Source: an uncultured Pelagibacteraceae bacterium
GTDB taxonomy: Bacteria; Pseudomonadota; Alphaproteobacteria; Pelagibacterales; AG-422-B15
Length of the DNA: 39,231 bases
Direction: 5' to 3'
NCBI GenBank assembly: GCA_902523535.1
Contig: CABYZQ010000009.1
Coordinates: 1-39,231 of the forward strand
Shown here one piece after another: positions 34,066 through 39,231 of the stretch. The translations under genes were made by a program, and so were the position numbers. The notes beneath the pieces are model-generated. The model was not told the DNA's origin. It did not search any database and saw only the letters and a program-made list of their open reading frames with translations. The stretch's first letter is position 1. Every line of letters begins with the position of its first letter.

Positions 34066-35231
34066 GAAGTCAGTTCTTTACAAGTTGATCTAATTTTATC
34101 AATTGCTTCATCGCATTCTGAATTCGATAAATTTATTGGCGGAAGAAGCCTTACAACATTATCTGAAGCCTTAACCGTTAAAATAAAGTTTTTACGAGCT
34201 TGTTTAACGAAATCCTCATTGTTTATGTTACATTTTAATCCTAGAATAAAACCCTTGCCTCTTATGCCCTCAATAATATCTGGATAATCATTTGCAACTT
34301 TATTTAGGTCTAATAATAATTTCTCAGAAACTGTAACAACTTCACTAAAAAATTTAGGTGAAGTCATCAAATCTAGCACCGCATTTCCAACGCTGCATGC
34401 TAGAGGGTTTCCACCAAAGGTAGATCCATGTGACCCAAACTCCATAGCATCACCAACCTTTTTTGAAGTTAAACATGCTCCTATTGGAAAGCCATTACCA
34501 ATTGCTTTCGCTATAGTCATTATATCTGGTTCTATGTTTGACCACTGATACGCGAACATTTTGCCTGTTCGCCCCATTCCACATTGCACTTCATCGAATA
34601 TAAGCAAAACTTCGTTTTCATCACACAATTTCCTAATTGCCTCTAGGCAAAACGTAGGGACTTCTCTTACTCCCCCCTCACCTTGAATAGGTTCGATAAT
34701 TACTGCTGCAGTATTTTCATTAATTGAGCTCTTTAACAATTCATGATCACCAAACTCAAGAAACTTAAAATCATTTACAGCAGTATTAAATGTTTCCATT
34801 TTTTCAGGTCCTTGAGCTGCAAGCGCACCTATGGTTCTTCCATGAAAAGAACCACTAAAACTAATAATTTCTTTTTTCACTTTAGATTTTTTAGTCTTGT
34901 GAAAATATCTTCTAGCAATTTTAATACTTGCCTCTACTGCTTCTGTACCAGAGTTACAAAAGAAGGCATAGTCTGCAAAACATAAATTACACAAACGTGA
35001 AGCTAATAGTTCTTGCTCCGGGATTTGGTAAACATTTGAAAGATGCCAGAGCTTTTCTGATTGTTCTCTGAGTTTTTGATTTAAATATGGATGTGAGTAT
35101 CCTAATGAATTTACTGCTATACCTGTCCCAAAATCCAAGTATTTTTCACCTGATTTTTCATATAAATAACTACCTTCGCCGTGAGTAAAAGTTAATTCAG
35201 ACCTTGGGTATGTTGGCAATATATTGTTCAT
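34062..35231 (-). CDS. argD: Acetylornithine aminotransferase
   Basis: This 389-residue class III PLP aminotransferase carries NSGTEAVEASIKIAR at 93-107, SFHGRTIGALAAQGPEK at 128-144, the PLP-contacting Asp213 in IFDEVQCGMGRTG, and Schiff-base Lys242 in TIAKAIGNGFPIGA. It transfers an amino group to N-acetylglutamate semialdehyde and may also serve lysine synthesis. It lies one base after an ABC-2 permease gene and overlaps argF, so all three probably share a transcript. The argD-argF pair beside gcrA is a familiar alphaproteobacterial arrangement. Confidence 0.96.
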   Translation of the reverse strand: MNNILPTYPRSELTFTHGEGSYLYEKSGEKYLDFGTGIAVNSLGYSHPYLNQKLREQSEKLWHLSNVYQIPEQELLASRLCNLCFADYAFFCNSGTEAVEASIKIARRYFHKTKKSKVKKEIISFSGSFHGRTIGALAAQGPEKMETFNTAVNDFKFLEFGDHELLKSSINENTAAVIIEPIQGEGGVREVPTFCLEAIRKLCDENEVLLIFDEVQCGMGRTGKMFAYQWSNIEPDIMTIAKAIGNGFPIGACLTSKKVGDAMEFGSHGSTFGGNPLACSVGNAVLDLMTSPKFFSEVVTVSEKLLLDLNKVANDYPDIIEGIRGKGFILGLKCNINNEDFVKQARKNFILTVKASDNVVRLLPPINLSNSECDEAIDKIRSTCKELTS

Positions 35232-35232
35232 T

Positions 35233-36000
35233 TTAAGCTCTTAATTTATAACCAGTTTTTAACATTAAATAATTAATAACTATTAGAGATATCAAAACGA
35301 TAATCAAGATAGTAAATGCATGCGAGATTGAAGAGTCGCTTGCCCCTAAGAATCCAAACCTAAAACCATCTATCATGTAAAAGAATGGATTAATGAGACT
35401 TGCCCTTTGAATTGCATCTGGCAAAACTGTAATTGAATAAAAAGTTCCGGATAAAAAAGATAGTGGTACGATCACAAAGTTACCAACTGTACCTAGATGG
35501 TCCCATTTTTCAGCCCAGATACCAGATATCATCCCAATTAATGACATTATAGCTGATGCTAGAATGGCAAAGATTAAAATAATCCATAAATTGTAAATAG
35601 TTACCTCAATGAATGGCATCATAACCAAAGCACACGCAACAGCTGAAGCAAGACCTCGAGTTATGCCAGCAAGAGTGAATGCCAAAATGATTTCAACGTT
35701 ACTTAGTGGAGGCATAAGCAAATCTACTATATTTCCTTGTACTTTAGACATTAAGATTGATGATGAATTATTCATAAATGCGTTCTGAATAATAGTCATC
35801 ATGATAAGTCCAGGAAATAGGAAGTTTTTAAAGTTATCTAAAGGATAGTCTGTCCTAACAGAGCCAATAGCGGTTGTGAATATGATCAAGAATAATAAGC
35901 TTGTTAAAGCAGGTGCAGCAATTGTCTGCAAAGGTATTTTTGTAAACCTTTGCACTTCTTTTTTATAAAGAGTAATAAAACCAATAGGGTTGTAATTCAT
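35233..36000 (-). CDS. ABC-2 type transporter permease
   Basis: This 255-residue membrane protein has about six helices after a short cytoplasmic N-terminus with FITLYKKEVQRFTKIP. LLMPPLSNVEIILAF near 94-108 and the C-terminal half SFLSGTFYSITVLPDAIQRASLINPFFYMIDGFRFG are typical of the ABC-2 (YadH/NodJ-like) permeases for drugs, polysaccharides or lipids. No cognate ATPase gene adjoins it in this window. It is first in the transcript with argD (1 base) and argF, and divergent from gcrA across 190 bases. The substrate is unknown. Confidence 0.9.
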   Translation of the reverse strand: MNYNPIGFITLYKKEVQRFTKIPLQTIAAPALTSLLFLIIFTTAIGSVRTDYPLDNFKNFLFPGLIMMTIIQNAFMNNSSSILMSKVQGNIVDLLMPPLSNVEIILAFTLAGITRGLASAVACALVMMPFIEVTIYNLWIILIFAILASAIMSLIGMISGIWAEKWDHLGTVGNFVIVPLSFLSGTFYSITVLPDAIQRASLINPFFYMIDGFRFGFLGASDSSISHAFTILIIVLISLIVINYLMLKTGYKLRA

Positions 36001-36137
36001 AGCGACTATTTAAATATATTTCGTAAAATGTCATTAATATTTAAATTTCAATAAGATAACTATTTACCTGAAATTTAATGAAAATTTATTTCTACTCACA
36101 GGAAATAAAAAATAATTCAATATTTAGTATATTTCTA

Positions 36138-36167
36138 TTGAATTTAATCAAAATGTAGTGGTAAAAT
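36138..36167 (+). promoter_or_regulatory. Candidate sigma-70-type promoter for gcrA
   Basis: TTGAAT at 36138-36143 and TAAAAT at 36162-36167 are 18 bases apart, predicting a start near 36174 and a short leader before the GGAG ribosome site at 36181-36184. No GANTC methylation site is visible in the 36001-36190 gap. The rest of the gap is AT-rich without recognised sites. Confidence 0.4.
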
Positions 36168-36190
36168 TTTAAAAAAATTAGGAGATTACC

Positions 36191-36649
36191 ATGTCTTGGA
36201 CTTATGAAAGAGTAGAAAAACTCAAGCAATTATGGGAAGAAGGGCTTACAGCTAGCAGAATTGCCGCTGAACTTGGGGAAGTAACCCGAAATGCCGTAAT
36301 TGGTAAAGCCCATAGACTTGGACTATCCGGAAGGATGGCAACAAAGAAGTCCAATGGTGGCATCTCAATCATAAGAAAGAAAAGGCTTAATATCTCCCAA
36401 GCACAAAAAATAATAGATATTTCTCCTGTCATCGACGAACCGATGAATCCAACAGCTTTCCAGGATATAAAAGATGGGCTTTGCCGATGGCCCTTAGGTG
36501 AACCTGAAGAAATCGATTTTAAGTTTTGTGGCAGAAACACCAAAGAAGGTATTGTATATTGCCAGGCGCACTACAAGCAAGCTTATCAACCATTAACTAA
36601 GGTTCGAGAGAGAAGAAAAGCTAAAAAAAAGTTTAGGATAAGTAATTAA
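36191..36649 (+). CDS. gcrA: Cell-cycle regulator GcrA
   Basis: The 152-residue protein begins with the GcrA signature: WTYERVEKLKQLWEEGLTAS, then RIAAELGEVTRNAVIGKAHRLGL, a helix-turn-helix covering about residues 3-46. A basic linker and a C-terminal part with CRWPLGEPEEIDFKFCGR and YCQAHYKQAYQP follow; this C-terminal segment is the RNA-polymerase-contacting region in Caulobacter. GcrA binds sigma-70 holoenzyme and activates cell-cycle genes at GANTC-methylated promoters. The ATG has a good GGAG site 7 bases upstream. This family is essentially confined to alphaproteobacteria, and its place beside argD and argF is conserved. Confidence 0.97.
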   Translation: MSWTYERVEKLKQLWEEGLTASRIAAELGEVTRNAVIGKAHRLGLSGRMATKKSNGGISIIRKKRLNISQAQKIIDISPVIDEPMNPTAFQDIKDGLCRWPLGEPEEIDFKFCGRNTKEGIVYCQAHYKQAYQPLTKVRERRKAKKKFRISN

Positions 36650-36729
36650 AAACTCAAAATTAGACTTAAGCTAAAAGAAAACAACAATAAAATTACTATT
36701 ACACATATCACAGCATTCATTAAACTCAT
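36646..36729 (-). CDS. Possible 27-residue single-helix membrane peptide
   Basis: A minus-strand ATG at 36729 opens a 27-codon frame encoding MSLMNAVICVIVILLL, then eleven more mostly hydrophobic residues, before a TAA at 36646. Apart from Asn5 there is no charged or strongly polar residue, so it would be a single membrane helix. It starts 3 bases after the M48 protease stop, and its TAA overlaps the gcrA TAA within TTAA at 36646-36649. That junction matches the packing of every other convergent gene pair in this window, which is the main argument for it being real. No good ribosome site is seen, and frames this short arise often by chance. Confidence 0.35.
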   Translation of the reverse strand: MSLMNAVICVIVILLLFSFSLSLILSF

Positions 36730-36732
36730 TTT

Positions 36733-37797
36733 TTAATTTGCTTTCTCATAACTTGGAATTAATAGTTCATTATTTTCTATCTTATTCTTAATTTCTTGAA
36801 TTGTCGCTTCCATTCTGACATATCGTTCTGCTGTTGATGGATGAGTCCCTCCCTCTGAATAAATTGAATTTGGAACTTCTACTGCAAACCTTCTCCAAAA
36901 ATCAACTGCGTCATCAAGATTGTATCCAGCTTTCTGAAGAATATACATACTCAAGTAATCTGCCTCATTCTCATAATCAATTGAATATGCCGAGGCTCCT
37001 ATACTCTGCCCTACTTCCATCATATCTTGAGGAAGGCCAACATAAATACCTAAAAGTAAACCTAGAAGTGCTCCTGCTTGCGCATTTTCAATTTTATCAG
37101 CAACATGCTTATTTGCGTTATGACCCAGTTCATGAGCAAAAACAATTGCTGCACCTGTTTCATTCATCAGTAACCACTTGGCCATTCTTAGCGAAAAGAC
37201 CATGATGTCACCATTTGCAAATGCATTAAATGTGTTGTTATCAAGGTCAATCACAAAATCAAATCTACATCTCTGCTCACTTCGAACTTGAAAATCAATA
37301 ATCTCACTATTTCTCAAGATTTTTAAATCATATAATTTTCTATATTTTCTATCTATCTTTTCGATGTAAGAAGGAAATGCATCCTTTCCTTGTTTGATTT
37401 TTTCTCCATCAATTTCAAGAATCTCGTCTCCCGCTAAAATTCCTGCTTTCCCAGCTGGTGAAAGTGAACCAAGGCTAACAACTTTTAACTTAGGTCCTAA
37501 TCCTAATGATTGATTGATCTCTTCCCGAATACTTTCATATGCAGAATTTTCATTCCCTAAGTTCACACCAAGTGAATAAATGCGATCATCTTCCTCACAA
37601 AGATCTGCAGCACTAAATAAAATGTCAGTACCCATTACGGAAAATGGAATATAAGTGTTTAGCCAAGAATCTGCGAACATCTGATTTTGAATGTCTCGTT
37701 CTTTATCAGTAAGGACGGTACTGTATTCTGGAAGCTTTGTTTGAGGCTGAGCACACGAGAAAATTAATAAAAAAGAAAAAAGTATTACAACTCTCAT
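36733..37797 (-). CDS. M48-family metalloprotease with PDZ domain, lipoprotein
   Basis: This 354-residue protein begins with a lipoprotein signal (LLIFSC, lipidated Cys15), placing it on the periplasmic side of a membrane. A PDZ-like domain spans about 100-172 (SPAGKAGILAGDEILEIDGEKI). The zinc protease domain follows, with HELGH at 222-226 and the third-ligand region YENEAD at 275-280. THPSTAERYVRM near 318-329 is the usual M48 C-terminal motif. It likely acts in envelope protein quality control, in the broad manner of BepA or LoiP, but it lacks the TPR domain of BepA. It overlaps the upstream transporter gene by 4 bases. Confidence 0.9.
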   Translation of the reverse strand: MRVVILFSFLLIFSCAQPQTKLPEYSTVLTDKERDIQNQMFADSWLNTYIPFSVMGTDILFSAADLCEEDDRIYSLGVNLGNENSAYESIREEINQSLGLGPKLKVVSLGSLSPAGKAGILAGDEILEIDGEKIKQGKDAFPSYIEKIDRKYRKLYDLKILRNSEIIDFQVRSEQRCRFDFVIDLDNNTFNAFANGDIMVFSLRMAKWLLMNETGAAIVFAHELGHNANKHVADKIENAQAGALLGLLLGIYVGLPQDMMEVGQSIGASAYSIDYENEADYLSMYILQKAGYNLDDAVDFWRRFAVEVPNSIYSEGGTHPSTAERYVRMEATIQEIKNKIENNELLIPSYEKAN

Positions 37798-38675
37798 AGA
37801 GCCACCTTATCAATATTTTCTTTTTTGATCATATAATAAGAATGTCCAAATACTAAAAGTATAATTAATATGCCTCCAATCAAGGTTTTTTGTGTAGGTT
37901 CTTCAAATATAAACAGCCATACCCATAAAGGACCCAGCGAAGTTTCAAGAAGAAAAAATATCCCAACTTCTGGTGAACTAATATATTGAGGCGCTATACT
38001 AATAAATACAAACGATACTCCCACAGTTATAATCATAAGAGATATCAATAATAAATCATGAATTCCAATCACAAATGTTGTGACAAAAAATGCTGATAGT
38101 ACAGCAGTAGCTAATTTGCCTAGGATATAAGAGGGCACAAAATTTATTTCAGGTGATCTTCTCATTACAGTGAGACTAGCACCAACAAAAATTGCGCATA
38201 GTAGTCCATAAAAGTCTCCTAGATATTTATTGAGTTCATATGACTCATAAAAAATGAAAATTACTGCTAATAGACATCCAAAAGAACAAAACCAAGTAAT
38301 TATCTCAGGCTTTTCATTTAAGAAAATAAAAGAAAAAATCGCTGCAATTATTGGCACTAAACTAATCATGATAAGTGCATTTGCTACATCTGTATTTGCC
38401 AGTGCCATCACAAAAGTTACGTTAGCTCCAAGAACTAATAGTGCATTGATGACGCCTGGCAAGCCAATGTTCTTAAAATCATCTAAGGCTCTATGATTAA
38501 AAAAAATAAAATATCCCACTAAAAGAGCAAGTCCTGGTAAAAGTGAACGGTAAAATAAAAGATCCCATGTCTCTACGCTCACAGATCTGATAATAAGCGC
38601 ATCTGGAGTAATAATCATGACTCCTATAAAGGCAAGTAACGTTCCTTTTTGTTTATTTGATAATTTTTCAAACAT
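37794..38675 (-). CDS. EamA/DMT-family transporter
   Basis: I start this gene at the ATG at 38675, giving 293 residues. The frame continues upstream but only by reading through the tRNA-Arg gene, which is an artefact. About ten helices form two EamA repeats. ANALIMISLVPIIAAIFSFIF with the following LNEKPE ends the first repeat, and SSPEVGIFFLLETSLGPLWVW with a following FEEPT ends the second. The substrate is unknown; members export or import small metabolites. The start is 10 bases from the 3' end of the tRNA, so the two are probably on one transcript. It overlaps the M48 protease gene by 4 bases. Confidence 0.9.
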   Translation of the reverse strand: MFEKLSNKQKGTLLAFIGVMIITPDALIIRSVSVETWDLLFYRSLLPGLALLVGYFIFFNHRALDDFKNIGLPGVINALLVLGANVTFVMALANTDVANALIMISLVPIIAAIFSFIFLNEKPEIITWFCSFGCLLAVIFIFYESYELNKYLGDFYGLLCAIFVGASLTVMRRSPEINFVPSYILGKLATAVLSAFFVTTFVIGIHDLLLISLMIITVGVSFVFISIAPQYISSPEVGIFFLLETSLGPLWVWLFIFEEPTQKTLIGGILIILLVFGHSYYMIKKENIDKVAL

Positions 38676-38685
38676 AATATTTTTT

Positions 38686-38762
38686 TGGCGCGCCGGGAGA
38701 GATTCGAACTCCCGACCCCCAGATTCGTAGTCTGGTGCTCTATCCAGCTGAGCCACCGGCGC
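38686..38762 (-). tRNA. tRNA-Arg (anticodon ACG)
   Basis: The 77-base minus-strand gene folds as a standard cloverleaf. The acceptor stem pairs GCGCCGG with CCGGCGC, followed by discriminator G and an encoded CCA. The anticodon arm is CCAGA-CTACGAA-TCTGG with anticodon ACG, whose A34 is normally edited to inosine. The T arm is GGGAG-TTCGAAT-CTCTC with one G-U pair. It reads CGN arginine codons. A protein-like frame across it is spurious. Confidence 0.97.
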
Positions 38763-38773
38763 ATGTAGAATTA

Positions 38774-38779
38774 GTTATA
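38774..38779 (-). promoter_or_regulatory. Candidate -10 element for tRNA-Arg
   Basis: On the minus strand TATAAC lies 11 bases before the mature tRNA 5' end, a suitable distance for initiation just upstream of the tRNA. No good -35 was found at normal spacing, so this is tentative. Confidence 0.25.
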
Positions 38780-38800
38780 AGCTACTCTGTTATTAATAAA

Positions 38801-39231
38801 CTAAAATCTTTTTTTTATAAATTTATAAATCACAGGAATTATAACAATTAAACTAATTAAAAGTACTGGAAGCAAATACTCTACTTTAAGAATGTCTTCA
38901 CTAGAGAAACTTTGTGTATCAACTATATTTTGAATGCCATTTCCAATACTAACAAGAATATATGCCCAGGGGATTACGCCAAATATAGTTGCAATAAAGT
39001 AGTATCTTAATTTCATATCCAATACTGCAGGAAGCAAGTTCTGTATGCCAAAAGGTACTCCACCAATTACCCTTATAAAGAGAAGATAACTTATTGCATT
39101 TCTATTAAAGCCCTCTTTAAATTTATCAAATCTTGAACCGAACTGTCTAAGAATATATCCTTTGAAGAAATACCGAGCATACACAAATACCACCATAGCT
39201 CCAATCACTTCTCCTATGATTGCAATGATCA
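38801..39231 (-). CDS. TVP38/TMEM64 (VTT domain) family membrane protein, 5' end cut off
   Basis: The frame is open to the window edge (the visible upstream residues read IIAIIGEVIGAM), so the true start lies beyond 39231; about 143 residues are seen, where the full family is usually 200-250. The visible part holds the VTT/DedA-like core: GAMVVFVYARYFFKGYIL, FIRVIGGVPFGIQNLLPAVL with the conserved arginine and proline/asparagine loop, and IFGVIPWAYILVSIGNGI, then a last helix near the C-terminus and a basic KKRF end. Related proteins are lipid scramblases or take part in membrane homeostasis. It lies upstream of the tRNA-Arg gene on the same strand. Confidence 0.85.
   Translation of the reverse strand, partial: IIAIIGEVIGAMVVFVYARYFFKGYILRQFGSRFDKFKEGFNRNAISYLLFIRVIGGVPFGIQNLLPAVLDMKLRYYFIATIFGVIPWAYILVSIGNGIQNIVDTQSFSSEDILKVEYLLPVLLISLIVIIPVIYKFIKKRF

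Noticed and set aside
36001-36190. CtrA-type TTAA-N7-TTAA or DnaA box upstream of gcrA
   Set aside because: TTAA pairs occur with the wrong spacing and no convincing DnaA box was found in this AT-rich gap.
36661-36675. Imperfect palindrome around CTTAAG as a gcrA terminator
   Set aside because: The arms are short and offset and no T-run follows on the gcrA strand.
38676-38756. N-terminal extension of the EamA transporter through the tRNA region
   Set aside because: The residues come from reading the tRNA-Arg gene in frame; this is a well-known annotation artefact, and the family-like protein begins at 38675.

Overview
The window looks like a piece of an AT-rich, streamlined alphaproteobacterial chromosome, probably from a marine heterotroph. 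The lineage call rests on a clear GcrA cell-cycle regulator beside argD and argF, a class I lysyl-tRNA synthetase, and a TIGR02186 (Alph_Pro_TM) protein behind a TauE/SafE permease. I cannot name the genus. GC content is low by eye. Genes are packed almost end to end: no gene-free stretch reaches 300 bases, and the longest gaps are about 190 bases, between divergent genes at 16194-16384 and 36001-36190. I saw no insertion sequence, prophage, CRISPR array, rRNA or integration site. One tRNA, tRNA-Arg(ACG), is present.

Layout. 1-2597 (minus): a four-gene run with a small membrane protein, a DUF1330 protein, a YfcG-type glutathione transferase and a second GST-fold protein cut by the window edge. 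2625-6607 (plus): a tightly coupled run of a membrane-anchored DJ-1/PfpI protein, a small membrane protein, an anchored metallo-beta-lactamase-fold hydrolase and an anchored formylglycine-type sulfatase. 6604-9432 (minus): EamA transporter, iron-type alcohol dehydrogenase and dienelactone-hydrolase-like enzyme. 9479-14225 (plus): a beta-galactoside-type catabolic operon of serine hydrolase, GPH sugar symporter, galactokinase and GH1 glycosidase. 14226-16193 (minus): thiolase, PsiE-like protein and DUF4864 protein. 16385-23465: thioesterase, Nudix hydrolase, aminoacyl-tRNA editing protein, RmlA-like nucleotidyltransferase, dienoyl-CoA isomerase-like crotonase, MaoC hydratase and two acyl-CoA dehydrogenases. 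23581-26911 (plus): TauE/SafE permease, Alph_Pro_TM protein, CcdA and a 2,4-dienoyl-CoA reductase-like SDR. 26908-30952 (minus): lysyl-tRNA synthetase, pyrD, a TetR regulator and an SDR. 31087-33156 (plus): folE and trkH. 33157-36000 (minus): ABC-2 permease, argD and argF. 36191-36649 (plus): gcrA. 36646-39231 (minus): TVP38-type membrane protein, tRNA-Arg, EamA transporter, M48 lipoprotein protease and a possible 27-residue membrane peptide.

How the genes fit together. Acyl-CoA dehydrogenases, an R-type hydratase, a thiolase, a dienoyl-CoA isomerase-like enzyme and a dienoyl-CoA reductase-like enzyme supply most steps for oxidising unsaturated fatty acids or similar acyl-CoAs. The galactoside operon feeds sugar into the cell as galactose 1-phosphate, but no galT or galE is in view. 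The sulfatase run and the permease/CcdA run hint at sulfur-compound handling, though no substrate can be read from the sequence.

No wholly new system is proven. The best leads are the anchored PfpI/MBL/sulfatase operon, the galactoside operon with an incomplete Leloir pathway, the cysteine-free permease/Alph_Pro_TM pair next to CcdA, a dienoyl-CoA reductase-like enzyme with tryptophan in place of the active-site tyrosine, and a 27-residue hydrophobic ORF that fits the window's regular stop-against-stop gene packing.
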